A DNA stretch of 41,569 nucleotides from Pseudomonadota bacterium (GTDB lineage Bacteria > Myxococcota_A > UBA9042 > GCA-2863065). The DNA lies in assembly GCA_005776725.1 (NCBI GenBank), contig SXOO01000224.1, forward strand, positions 1 through 41,569, in the 5' to 3' direction. Below the pieces are notes generated by a model. It did not search any database, was not told where the DNA came from, and worked only from the letters and a program-made list of their open reading frames with translations. The translations under genes were made by a program, and so were the position numbers. Shown here one piece after another: positions 21,807 to 29,823 of the stretch; within the stretch, counting starts at the first letter, position 1; each line of letters opens with the position of its first letter.

Positions 21807-24292
21807 TGGCGCCCGCGCTGCTCGCGGCGCTGCTGACCCTGCACGGGGCGGAGCTGATGCCAGCGGAGATGCCCGCGACGAGGGTGTCTCCCGGCTGCGA
21901 AGCGCGCCCCACGGTGCCCGTGTGGGTGGACGCGCGTGACCTCGAACCCGGTTGTCGCCCCGGGGGGGCCGCGTGCCGAGCGCGCCACGGGGTGCGAGTC
22001 ACGCTACGACCGCAGGCGCTCCCCGGGGGCGGCGGGGAGCCGTCCGAGGCCGGGGTGCTCCACAACGCGCCGAGCCCTGTGGTGTTCGAGTGCACGACCG
22101 GCGCGCCCGTGCTCGCGGACGGGGTCCTCGGTTGCCCAGGGGGAGCGCCACGGCTTCGGCCGGACGTAACGCTGCCGAGCTGCGTGACCTCCCCCGGCGC
22201 CGCCGTCCCGCGGGTGCGGGCGGGCGACCGCCCGGTGACGGCGTCCCTGCACTCGCTCGCGCGCCACCTCCCGGCCACGCTGGCACTCGTCGCCGCCTGC
22301 CTCCTGATCGCCGTGGTCGCCGGCTGGCGACTCCCGCGTTCGAGTCCGCTGCCGCCCACGGCGATTCCCCGCATGGAGCGCCTGCGGCTCCTCGGGCTCA
22401 CCGCGCTGGCGGCGGGCCTGCGCTTCACCGGGCTGGGCGACGAGCCGCTGGAGCAGAACGAGTTCACGTATGTGATGACGTCCATCGGGCACGACACGCC
22501 GTGGGGTGTGCTCTGGGACGTGAACGCGCTGGCGCAAACCCACGCCCCCCTGCCCCACCTGCTGTCGTTTGCTCTGGCTCCGCTCGGGGTCAGCGAGGCC
22601 TGGCTCCGGGCCCCCTCGGCTCTCGCCGGCACCCTGGCGATCCCGGTGGTCTTCTGGGCCGCATGGCGCCTCGGGGGGCGCGGGCCCGCGTGGTGGGCCG
22701 CGGCGTTCGCGGCCGTGGCGCCCGTACACGCCTGGTACTCGCAGGACGCGTCGCCCTACGCCCTGGTGACGCTGTTCGGCGGGGCGATGTTGGTGGGCGC
22801 CGAGAGCCTCTTGCGCGGGGGCCGCGGCGTCCTCCTGGCGGCGGCGGCAGTGCTTGGCTTCTACTCGCATTACTACGCCTTGCACCTCGCGCTGGGACTC
22901 TATGTCGCGCTGCTGGTGCTCGGGTGGCGAGACCCGGCGCAGCGCCGGAGGGTGCTGCGCTCGGGCGGCGTCGCGGGGGCGTTGGTGGCGTTGTGGCTGC
23001 CCGCGTTCCTCGAGGCCTACGCCTGGTCCAAGGGGCACTCCACCGCGTATCAGCGCGAGGCGGGCGTCTACCACCCCGTGGCCAACCTCGCCTTCGACGT
23101 CGCGGACGCGCTGCGCCTCGTGGCGGGTGTGCCGTGGTTCGCGTGGCCCTTTGGCGTCGCGGCCCTCGGGGTCTTCGCCGCGCGCTTCGGCCGGATCCGC
23201 GACGCGCGGAGCGCGCTCTTGTTGTTTCCGCTGTTGTGGTTCACGGCGTTCGAGCTCGTGAACCGCGAGAGCTTCCTTCGTGGGTTGTACGACGGCTACT
23301 ACTTCGGAATCCGCTACGCGCTGTTCCTCTTCCCGGCGCTCTGGATCCTGGGGGGGCGGCTCGCGGCAGCCTCACGGCTCGCCATGGCGCTGGGGGCGGC
23401 GGCGCTGGTGTTCGGCGCCGTCGAGTCGGTTCAGACGCTGGCGCGGCCCGACAAACCCGACGTGCGGGCCGCTGCGCGCGAGGTGGCGGGCTTCGTGCGC
23501 GACGGCGACGCGATCGTCGTGGGGCCGGCTGTGTTCTACCAGCACCCGTGGCACTGGTATGCGGCGACAGAAGCGCAACGCCAGGCGCTCCGAGTGAACG
23601 ACCTGATGCGAACGCCCGAGTGGCGCGACGGGGTGCTCGGGGTGCTCACGGACCTGGTGGAGCCCTACGAGCGGAGCCTCGCGTCCGCGTTCGTGCAGCG
23701 CGTGGTGCTCGTGGACCACACCCAGCACCTCTTCGGCCGGCGCGAGTTCTCCGACCGTCCCTCGAGACGCCTCGAGGAGGCGCTGCGCGGGTGGCGGGAG
23801 ACCTGGCGGCGCGACCTGCACGATGTGTCCATCCGGACGTTCGTGCGCGCAGAGCCCGGGGTGGCGCCGCCTGATTCTCTGCACTTCGGCTGGGACGACG
23901 CGCCTTGGCTTCGCGCAGCGGAGCCACCGGGACCGTGGCGTTCGCCGGGTCGGCGAGTCCGCCGGCAAACGGAGCTGCGCGTGCCGACGGGCGTGGTCGT
24001 CCACCTCCGCGTGGGCGCAGCGCCCATGGGCCCGGTCAGCGCGGCCGCGCCAGCTCAGGTCACGCCGGCGAGCCTCACGGTGTCGCTCGAGGGGAGGCCG
24101 GTGTGGACCGGGACCGTTACGGCGGAGTTCACCGAGATCGCCCTGACGGTTCCCTCAGGTCCGGGTGACGCCACGCTGGCCTTCGAGCGTGGGCCGTCGC
24201 CCCCGGGCAAGGCGCCATCCGACGTGGTGCTGGACACCCTCTGGACCACGCCCCTGGAGGCGGGTCAGGAGGCGACCGGCCGAACGCGCTGA
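21806..24292 (+). CDS. GT39-like integral membrane glycosyltransferase, paralogue B
   Basis: This 828-residue protein has the same plan as the protein at 14822-17224. A short hydrophobic start leads into an extracytoplasmic Cys-containing domain (about 20-150: C31, C50, C57, C96, C110, C126). About ten membrane helices follow (155-550), then a soluble C-terminal region ending in a beta-sandwich-like domain. The first-loop acidic signature is LGDEPLEQNE (D212, E213, E216, E219); TPWGV follows, as in paralogue A. It is probably a polyprenyl-phosphate-sugar-dependent transferase acting outside the inner membrane. I chose ATG 21806, directly overlapping the nucleotidase stop; a GTG one codon earlier is also possible. 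The 3' end overlaps the convergent patatin gene by 28 bp. Confidence 0.76.
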   Translation: MAPALLAALLTLHGAELMPAEMPATRVSPGCEARPTVPVWVDARDLEPGCRPGGAACRARHGVRVTLRPQALPGGGGEPSEAGVLHNAPSPVVFECTTGAPVLADGVLGCPGGAPRLRPDVTLPSCVTSPGAAVPRVRAGDRPVTASLHSLARHLPATLALVAACLLIAVVAGWRLPRSSPLPPTAIPRMERLRLLGLTALAAGLRFTGLGDEPLEQNEFTYVMTSIGHDTPWGVLWDVNALAQTHAPLPHLLSFALAPLGVSEAWLRAPSALAGTLAIPVVFWAAWRLGGRGPAWWAAAFAAVAPVHAWYSQDASPYALVTLFGGAMLVGAESLLRGGRGVLLAAAAVLGFYSHYYALHLALGLYVALLVLGWRDPAQRRRVLRSGGVAGALVALWLPAFLEAYAWSKGHSTAYQREAGVYHPVANLAFDVADALRLVAGVPWFAWPFGVAALGVFAARFGRIRDARSALLLFPLLWFTAFELVNRESFLRGLYDGYYFGIRYALFLFPALWILGGRLAAASRLAMALGAAALVFGAVESVQTLARPDKPDVRAAAREVAGFVRDGDAIVVGPAVFYQHPWHWYAATEAQRQALRVNDLMRTPEWRDGVLGVLTDLVEPYERSLASAFVQRVVLVDHTQHLFGRREFSDRPSRRLEEALRGWRETWRRDLHDVSIRTFVRAEPGVAPPDSLHFGWDDAPWLRAAEPPGPWRSPGRRVRRQTELRVPTGVVVHLRVGAAPMGPVSAAAPAQVTPASLTVSLEGRPVWTGTVTAEFTEIALTVPSGPGDATLAFERGPSPPGKAPSDVVLDTLWTTPLEAGQEATGRTR

Positions 24293-25704
24293 CGCAGCCG
24301 CGTAACGCAGGCCTCCAGGGTGCGCGAGACGCGGGTCTGTGCCGCGATCACGTGGAGCTTGGGCCAGGTGGCCTGCTCCCCCTGATGGACGAGCCGGCGC
24401 AGAGCCTCCGGCGAGGCGTTCCGGAGGATGATCCCGTAGTTCCAAGCGGTGACCGGCGGGTGCAGCGTGATGTTGCCCGTAAAGCTCTGGCGCGCCGCGC
24501 CGTGGGTCCACTCGAGCGCGCGCTTGAGGCCAGCATGCGTAGCGCGGCGACGGGCTACATCCAGCATCTGGACGGCCTGGGTGAACGCGCTGGTCGCGAG
24601 GAAGTCGGTGACCGTGGGCAACACTCCCGAACGGGCGCGCGCGTCCGTGAACGGGATGAGGTGCGCGTTGGTCTGGCTGACGATCGTGTGGTTCACGTTG
24701 AGGAGGCGCGCGAGGCGCTCCGTGGGCAGGTCGCTGGCGATGGTGCCGTCGATCCAGCGCTCGCCGGGCACATACTCGGTCTCCTGCCCGCCCTTGCGCT
24801 GCATGAGCGTGCTCGGCGGGAAGAGGCCAGGGATCGCGCAGGACGCACGTGAGGCGCTGGTCACGAGGACATCCGGGGACGTGAGCGTGCAGAGGAGCCG
24901 AGGCTTCTGGCGAGCGCGTATCGGCGACACGGCGATGCAGAGCGTTCGCCCGGTGCGCGCAAAAGCCTCAGCGAACGTGAGGTCATTCATGTTGCTGCGG
25001 ATCGCGGTGAGCAGCTGCTCCTGGCTCATTACCGCCTGCTCGCTGCGCATCTGATCCGTGGACAACCGACGAAAGACCCGCGTGTAGACGTGCTCCTCCG
25101 GGGCAGCGATCACCTCGGCGAGCTCGGCCTCTGTCCGCGTGCAGAGGCCCCCGGCGATCATCGAGCCCGTGCTGGCGCCAGACACCACGGACGGCAGCAG
25201 CCCAGCCCCGTGGAGCGCGCGGATCACGCCGATGTGGAACAGGCCGAGGCTGGCTCCGCCGCTGAGGAGCAGCGCGGACCGCCCAACGGCGTGGGCCTCG
25301 CGCTCGAACAAGGCGAGGCGCTGCTCGAGGGGCACGGGGATGTCCCCGTCACAGAGATGGTCGAGCGCGCTGCACACCGCGTCCAGGTAGCGCTCGACCA
25401 GGCCCTTCGTGCCGATGAGCGACGTGCCGTAGAGCCCTGGGTCGGTGACCTCGTTGAGGTGCCGGTGCAGGCTGTCGTGCAGGTGCGCGGCGAGCTGCAT
25501 TGGATTGCCCGCCCGCCGGAGCGCCTCCAGCTGCGAGAGCGAGCTGCGAAGAGCGACAGCGTCGTAGTGCCGCGAGGTGTCGTCGGCGCGCCAGTCGGCC
25601 CCCCCAGTCGCCCGGTCGAGCTCGGTGGCGGCGGCGAGCCACTCGTCGTAGCGAGTGGCGGTCTCCAGGGCGCGTCGGAGGCGGGTTTGTGAGCGCAGCA
25701 ACAC
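24265..25704 (-). CDS. Patatin-like phospholipase with N-terminal helical domain
   Basis: This 479-residue serine lipase/acyl hydrolase has a Ser-Asp dyad. The oxyanion loop is SGGASLG (148-154), the nucleophile elbow is GASTG (S178) and the catalytic Asp is in WIDGT (D319-G320). The first 140 residues are helical (HLHDSLHRHLNEVTDPGLYG) and resemble the N-terminal domain (DUF3336-like) of yeast TGL3/plant SDP1 triacylglycerol lipases, so the substrate may be storage or membrane lipid. No signal peptide is visible, so it is probably cytoplasmic or membrane-associated. Start is a GTG at 25704 with a weak Shine-Dalgarno. It is convergent with the glycosyltransferase upstream, and a 404-bp gap separates it from the divergent ATP-grasp gene. 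All catalytic residues appear intact. Confidence 0.88.
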   Translation of the reverse strand: MLLRSQTRLRRALETATRYDEWLAAATELDRATGGADWRADDTSRHYDAVALRSSLSQLEALRRAGNPMQLAAHLHDSLHRHLNEVTDPGLYGTSLIGTKGLVERYLDAVCSALDHLCDGDIPVPLEQRLALFEREAHAVGRSALLLSGGASLGLFHIGVIRALHGAGLLPSVVSGASTGSMIAGGLCTRTEAELAEVIAAPEEHVYTRVFRRLSTDQMRSEQAVMSQEQLLTAIRSNMNDLTFAEAFARTGRTLCIAVSPIRARQKPRLLCTLTSPDVLVTSASRASCAIPGLFPPSTLMQRKGGQETEYVPGERWIDGTIASDLPTERLARLLNVNHTIVSQTNAHLIPFTDARARSGVLPTVTDFLATSAFTQAVQMLDVARRRATHAGLKRALEWTHGAARQSFTGNITLHPPVTAWNYGIILRNASPEALRRLVHQGEQATWPKLHVIAAQTRVSRTLEACVTRLRQRVRPVAS

Positions 25705-26108
25705 CCCGCGCTTCTAGCGCAGGTGGGTGTCGGCGTCACGCGGTGCAGCGGTCAGGAGACGAACTCGGCCGAGAGCGTGGAGGCCCTAGCAGCAGATGAG
25801 GATTCTCGCCTTGCGAGGCCCCCACTCCTCCCGTAAAACTGCGCCCGTTGGAGTTCGACCGGGACGGCGTCGCCTCGGCTCGAATCCGGACGGTTTCGAC
25901 CCCGACGGCACGCCCACCTCATCCGGTGAGTTTGCCCCCCTCCGCGCGTGCAGGTCGCCCGCGCGAGCCTCCAGGTGGTCGTGATCGCAAGCGCGTCCTC
26001 CCCGCGGTTCACGCGACGGTTGGCGCCGCCGGATCGAGTCTCGACGCCCATACGCCTGCGCCGAGCCCACCGGCTCCGTCCCCGCTGGGCGGCACCTGGA
26101 GGCAACCC
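25705..26108. other. 404-bp divergent intergenic region
   Basis: It separates the patatin gene (minus) from the ATP-grasp gene (plus), so it should contain both promoters, but I found no convincing -35/-10 pair. Frames crossing it have low-complexity Arg/Pro/Ser products. The GGCTCGAATCC sequence near 25880 resembles a tRNA T-arm but no tRNA folds around it. GGAGG at 26098-26102 is the ribosome-binding site of the next gene. Confidence 0.5.
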
Positions 26109-27224
26109 GTGAACGAAAGTAAAGTCGACCCCTCAGAACCTCCGTCGCTCGGCCTGGGCCGCGTGGCCGTCGTGCACAACGTCGTCGCCGACGACGTCGC
26201 CGAGGAGGACGGCGAACCCCCATCGTTAGCCGCCGACGCCGAGGTCGCTGAGACCGCCGCGCTGATCGCGCAGAGCCTCGTGCGCTCCGGCGCCGAGGTG
26301 CTGTTGCGGGGCGTGGCCGATAACGTCGATGAGGTCGTGGCCGAGCTGCGCGCGGCCGGCGTCACGCGGGTCTTCAACCTGGTCGAGGCGGTCGGCGGAG
26401 TCGCCGCGCGCGAAGCCGAGTTCGTCGACGCGCTGGAGCGCGCACGCCTCCCCTACACCGGCAACGGCACCACCATCCTGCGCGCCGCGTTCCACAAACA
26501 CGTCGCGCGACAGATCCTGGGGGCCTGCAACATCCCGATTCCGCGGGGTGTCGAGGTGTGGAGCGAGGCCGACGTGCCGCTCCACGGCTATCCGTACTTC
26601 GCCAAGCCGTCTCGAGCCGACGGCTCGATCGGGATCGACCAGGGCTCGTTGGTCCGCACGCCCGAGGCTGCGCGTACCCGCGTCACCTGGCTGCTCCGTA
26701 CGCTGGGCGGTCCCGTCCTCATGGAGGAGTACCTACCAGGCGCGGAGATCAACGTGGCGCTGCTCCCGGTCGATGAACAGCTCGTGGGCGTGGCCACGGC
26801 GATCGACTTCTCGGCGTACGGGCCCGACCTCGTCCCCGTGGTCACCTACAACTGCAAGTGGGTGCCCGAGACACCGGAATACAACTGTCGCTCGGTTCCC
26901 GCGGCAGACATCGTGCCGCGGTGGCAGGTCGACGAGGCCGTCCGGGTGGCGCGCGCGGCGTTCCTCACCCTGGGCGGCACCGGCTACGGCCGCGTAGACC
27001 TCCGGTGCGACACCGAGGGCCACCCCCGGGTCATCGACGTGAACCCCAACCCGGATCTCCACCCGGAGGCCGGGCTCGCCATCGCGGCACAGTCTATTCG
27101 TGTCGACTGGGACACGCTCATCGCCTTCATCACGACCGGCGCCAGCCTCAAGGACACGCATGTACGTTCGCCCCATCATTCCAGCCGACCGCGAGCGACT
27201 CGTAGCCCTGCTCACGCGGGTTGA
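26109..27224 (+). CDS. D-Ala-D-Ala ligase-like ATP-grasp enzyme
   Basis: This 371-residue ATP-grasp protein of the Ddl type couples ATP hydrolysis to amide or peptide bond formation. Visible are VFNLVEA (88-94, near the substrate pocket), YTGNG (116-120), ATP lysines K130 and K166 (YFAKPS), EEYLPGAEINVAL (206-218), GYGRVDLR (292-299) and the metal-binding DVNPNPDL (310-317; N312, N314). It is not a standard Ddl: housekeeping ligases lie with mur genes, and here the partner is an acetyltransferase. I chose the GTG at 26109 because GGAGG lies 6 nt upstream. The last 65 nt overlap the GNAT gene in another frame, giving a basic, probably disordered tail. Candidate roles include dipeptide or peptidic metabolite synthesis. 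The substrate is unknown. Confidence 0.85.
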   Translation: MNESKVDPSEPPSLGLGRVAVVHNVVADDVAEEDGEPPSLAADAEVAETAALIAQSLVRSGAEVLLRGVADNVDEVVAELRAAGVTRVFNLVEAVGGVAAREAEFVDALERARLPYTGNGTTILRAAFHKHVARQILGACNIPIPRGVEVWSEADVPLHGYPYFAKPSRADGSIGIDQGSLVRTPEAARTRVTWLLRTLGGPVLMEEYLPGAEINVALLPVDEQLVGVATAIDFSAYGPDLVPVVTYNCKWVPETPEYNCRSVPAADIVPRWQVDEAVRVARAAFLTLGGTGYGRVDLRCDTEGHPRVIDVNPNPDLHPEAGLAIAAQSIRVDWDTLIAFITTGASLKDTHVRSPHHSSRPRATRSPAHAG

Positions 27225-27642
27225 GCAGTTTCGTCCCGATGAGGTCGAGGTGGCCGTCGAGCTCATCGACGACACGCTGAAGAGGCCCGAGGCGGGTTAC
27301 GAGACGCTGGTCGCTGTGGATGGGCCCGAAGAGGACCCACTCGGCTACACGTGCTTCGGTAGAACGCCCATGACGGAGCAGACCTGGGATCTCTATTGGA
27401 TCGCGGTCGACCCCGCCACGCAGGGACGCGGCGTGGGCAAGCAGCTCCTCGCGGCCTTCGAGGAGCTCAGCAAGCACCGTACGGGCTCCGGCACCATCGT
27501 GCGCGTAGAGACCAGCTCGCAGGAGGAGTACGACGGCACCGTCGCGTTCTATCTGCGCAACGACTACACCACGGTCGGGCGGATCACTGGCTTCTACCGG
27601 CACGACGACGACCTCCTGATCCTCTCCAAGCGGCTCACGTAG
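27160..27642 (+). CDS. GNAT-family N-acetyltransferase
   Basis: This 160-residue single-domain acetyltransferase has motif A IAVDPATQGRGVGKQLL (81-97), with the acetyl-CoA pyrophosphate loop Q88-G-R-G-V-G93, preceded by the beta-4 strand WDLYWIAV. The C-terminal FYLRNDYTTVGRI segment is the usual motif B region. The ATG at 27160 has AAGGA upstream and lies within the end of the ATP-grasp gene (65-nt overlap), so expression of the two is tightly linked. GNAT enzymes next to Ddl-like ligases would plausibly acetylate the amine of the same substrate or product; this is inferred from position only. Confidence 0.88.
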   Translation: MYVRPIIPADRERLVALLTRVEQFRPDEVEVAVELIDDTLKRPEAGYETLVAVDGPEEDPLGYTCFGRTPMTEQTWDLYWIAVDPATQGRGVGKQLLAAFEELSKHRTGSGTIVRVETSSQEEYDGTVAFYLRNDYTTVGRITGFYRHDDDLLILSKRLT

Positions 27643-27653
27643 CGGACAGCCGC

Positions 27654-28223
27654 GTGGACTTGTCGAGCGCACGGCCCGGGCGCGACCGCACCGCGTGGCT
27701 CGCCTCGCTGACGGCGTTCGCCGTGGTGGTCTGCATCGGCTGCTCCAAGTCCGTGTGCCACCGCGACGAGCTGGAGAAGGTCGTCTCGGCGCTCTCGAGC
27801 GTACCGGCCAATCTTCGGCCAGAGCTCGCGGCCGCTGGCGTGGCCGAGTCCTGCGGGAGCCCCGAGCGCCCGATGCCGCCGGGCCTCGCGGCGGCCTTGA
27901 AGGCGCAGGCGGGCTACGGCCCTCAAGCCCGCCTGGGTGTCCTCAAGGGGATCGTGGGCGACGCGGGTCTCTTTGCCGCGGCGTGCCCCGCCGGGCCTGG
28001 AGCGTTGGTCCACGCGGCGCGCATCGAGCCGGGAGAGGCGTCGCTGACGCTCGCCTCCGCGTGTCGCTCCGGGCTGGCCGCTCTGGGCAGCGACGGGGAG
28101 TTCGACCGTGCACCCTTCCACGCCCTCGCGCTGGGACTGGCCACCCACCACTGGATGACCGAGGGCGGGGTCTCGAAGCGCGTCGCCAGGCGTCTGGCGA
28201 GGGCTCTCATCGGGGTCGATTGA
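27654..28223 (+). CDS. Small lipoprotein, hypothetical
   Basis: This 189-residue protein from GTG 27654 (TTG 27660 is an alternative) has a lipoprotein signal ending in VVVCIGC, with the lipidated Cys followed by SKSVC. The mature part has about 150 residues, helical, with six further cysteines spread along it (VC, SCGS, AACPAG, SACRSG), probably disulfide-bonded in the periplasm. I recognise no domain. It begins 11 nt after the acetyltransferase stop and could be the third gene of that transcript, which would place a secreted partner beside a cytoplasmic ligase/acetyltransferase pair. Confidence 0.6.
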   Translation: MDLSSARPGRDRTAWLASLTAFAVVVCIGCSKSVCHRDELEKVVSALSSVPANLRPELAAAGVAESCGSPERPMPPGLAAALKAQAGYGPQARLGVLKGIVGDAGLFAAACPAGPGALVHAARIEPGEASLTLASACRSGLAALGSDGEFDRAPFHALALGLATHHWMTEGGVSKRVARRLARALIGVD

Positions 28224-28353
28224 TTGCCGCTGGCGGCCGCAGTCAGGCCGCCGAAATTCGCCCCTCCCCCAACATTATCAAGCAACTGAACGGCACTGCG
28301 ATGTGTATGCTCCGCGCCCCCAAACCCCGGCTACTGCCCAGGAGAACTGACTC

Positions 28354-29250
28354 ATGACCCACTTCAATCGCTTCGCAGCGCTCGGCACCGGGGTGGCAAT
28401 CGCCCTCGTGGGGTGCGACAGCACCAGCAGCACCGAAGCCGCGGCAGCGGGACAGGACGCGGCCAACAACGGCGGCGCGGAGACCGTCGAGACCGGCGAC
28501 GCGGCCCAGTCCTCGGACGGCAGCGATGCCGCGGATGCCGCGGATGCCGCGGATGCCGCGGATGCCGCGGATGCCACGGACGCCGCGGATGGCGTCGAGG
28601 GCGTGGAGGACGTGGGCCCCGTCGACGGCGCTGACGACATCGTGGAGCCCGTGGACGTCCCCGGCCCCCCGGACACGGGGTCCGATGGCGACGAGGACAC
28701 CAACACCAACGTCGAACAAGACGCCGGCCAGCCGTCTGGCAACGGAGAGACCTGCGAGACGGCCATCGACCTCGTCGCGGCCTCGGAGCCCAGCGGCGGT
28801 ACCGACTACCCGAACGTGGCCATGGGCGTGCTCGGACAGAGCAACGACTACAACCCGCTCAAGGACTCTGGCCTACCTCCGGCCTGCTCGATCGTCTTCG
28901 ACGCGAAGGGCAAGGACGTCGTCTACTTCATCGACCTCGAGCCGGGCGAGAGCCTGGAGCTGCGGTATCTGCTCGAGCCGAAGAAGAACCCCGGGGGGAT
29001 GTATCTCCTCGACTCCTGCAGCCCCGTGACGTGGCCGGACTACGACGGAAGCGGGCTCTGCGGGTCCAACGAGTACAAGAGCCAGGGGTTCTGCGGACCG
29101 GTCGCCGACTGCGACCCGGTCGAGATCAACTTCCTGTACCCGGAGAAGGACAACGTGGGCACCAAGCGCTTCTGGATCGTGCTCGACGAAGTGGCTGGCG
29201 ACACCGGCACGGCCACCTCGCTGTACTGGGTCAAGCACGAGCCGAAGTAG
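28354..29250 (+). CDS. Asp/Ala-rich linker lipoprotein with PPC-like domain
   Basis: This 298-residue lipoprotein has signal residues 1-20 and lipobox ALVGC (C21). A low-complexity acidic linker (about 25-130) contains an AAD-type repeat encoded by a 9-bp tandem array. The C-terminal 165 residues (from ETCETAIDLVAA) resemble the beta-sandwich PPC-like domain common in myxobacterial secreted proteins: KDVVYFIDLEPGESLELRY, then YLLDSC, then RFWIVLDEVAG. Such domains are thought to bind carbohydrate or protein, but function here is unknown. AGGAGA lies 8 nt before the ATG. A strong hairpin follows the stop. Confidence 0.75.
   Translation: MTHFNRFAALGTGVAIALVGCDSTSSTEAAAAGQDAANNGGAETVETGDAAQSSDGSDAADAADAADAADAADATDAADGVEGVEDVGPVDGADDIVEPVDVPGPPDTGSDGDEDTNTNVEQDAGQPSGNGETCETAIDLVAASEPSGGTDYPNVAMGVLGQSNDYNPLKDSGLPPACSIVFDAKGKDVVYFIDLEPGESLELRYLLEPKKNPGGMYLLDSCSPVTWPDYDGSGLCGSNEYKSQGFCGPVADCDPVEINFLYPEKDNVGTKRFWIVLDEVAGDTGTATSLYWVKHEPK
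28525..28587. repeat. 9-bp tandem repeat (GATGCCGCG)
   Basis: Five perfect copies (28525-28569) are followed by two diverged ones (28570-28587). Each copy adds three residues (Asp-Ala-Ala), so changes in copy number would keep the reading frame and only change linker length. Confidence 0.92.
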
Positions 29251-29280
29251 CGTCGGCGCCCATCGCCTCTCGGCGGTGAC

Positions 29281-29320
29281 CTGAGCGCTGCGCGGGCCCT
29301 GAGCGGCGCGCAGCGCTCAG
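29281..29320. terminator. Strong hairpin shared by convergent genes
   Basis: A perfect 14-bp inverted repeat (CTGAGCGCTGCGCG at 29281-29294, its complement at 29307-29320) surrounds a 12-nt loop. It lies 31 bp after the lipoprotein stop and its right arm contains the stop codon of the convergent OmpA-like gene (29317-29319). It can form in either transcript. There is no T-tract, but it is the most stable hairpin noticed in the window and is probably a bidirectional terminator. Confidence 0.65.
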
Positions 29321-29823
29321 CGGCAGGGATCTCCAGCGACCCGCCCGCCGCCATCTACCGGCATGCCCCCGATTGCCCGACCGAGCAGGGCGGCATTGAC
29401 CACCTCCACGCGACGGTTGGCTGCCCGGCCCTCGGCCGTGTCGCTGGGAGCCACGGGCTTTGTCTCTCCGAACCCGACGGGTAGCAGCCGCTTGCAGTCC
29501 GCGCCGCGAGCGACCAGCTCGCGGGCCACGGCCAGCGAGCGTCGGTCGGTGAGCGCCTGGTTGGCCGCGTCGTCTCCCTGGTTGTCGCTGTGGACCTCCA
29601 CACGCACCAGGCTGACGCTCGGCTTCGCGGCGAGGTAGGCTGCGACATGCTCCAGCGCCGGGGCGCTGGACGGTCTAACCGCGTCGCCCCCGGTCTCGAA
29701 CTCGATCGCCGCCGGCAACTTCAGGCGGTGGCCGTCCAGCTCGAACGTCTTCGGCGGCGTGGAGCCGGCGCAGAGCGGCGCGAGCCACGCGAGGAACGTG
29801 ACGCGCCGAGCGGTCGGCCTCAA
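29317..29823 (-). CDS. OmpA-family peptidoglycan-binding protein
   Basis: This 168-residue protein has a C-terminal OmpA domain: FETGGDAVRPSS, VRVEVHSDNQGDDAANQALT (the conserved Asp of the diaminopimelate site), then DRRSLAVARELVARG and EGRAANRRVEVV. The N-terminus is hydrophobic (VTFLAWLAPLCAG) and probably a signal sequence. It binds the cell wall and links it to the outer envelope. The TTG at 29823 overlaps the upstream gene's TGA (TTGA), so it is translated by coupling. It lacks the outer-membrane barrel of full OmpA. Confidence 0.8.
   Translation of the reverse strand: MRPTARRVTFLAWLAPLCAGSTPPKTFELDGHRLKLPAAIEFETGGDAVRPSSAPALEHVAAYLAAKPSVSLVRVEVHSDNQGDDAANQALTDRRSLAVARELVARGADCKRLLPVGFGETKPVAPSDTAEGRAANRRVEVVNAALLGRAIGGMPVDGGGRVAGDPCR

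Noticed and set aside
21952..23874. 640-residue open frame overlapping the second glycosyltransferase
   Set aside because: Out-of-frame shadow, rich in Arg/Gly/Pro; the other frame has clear helices, family motifs and a coupled start.
25870..25905. GGCTCGAATCC resembling a tRNA T-arm
   Set aside because: No acceptor stem, D-arm, anticodon arm or CCA at suitable distance; the loop lacks the usual TTC.
28354..28740. Asp/Ala-rich segment as a separate toxin or antifreeze-like protein
   Set aside because: It is the linker of a lipoprotein whose signal and folded domain are in the same frame.
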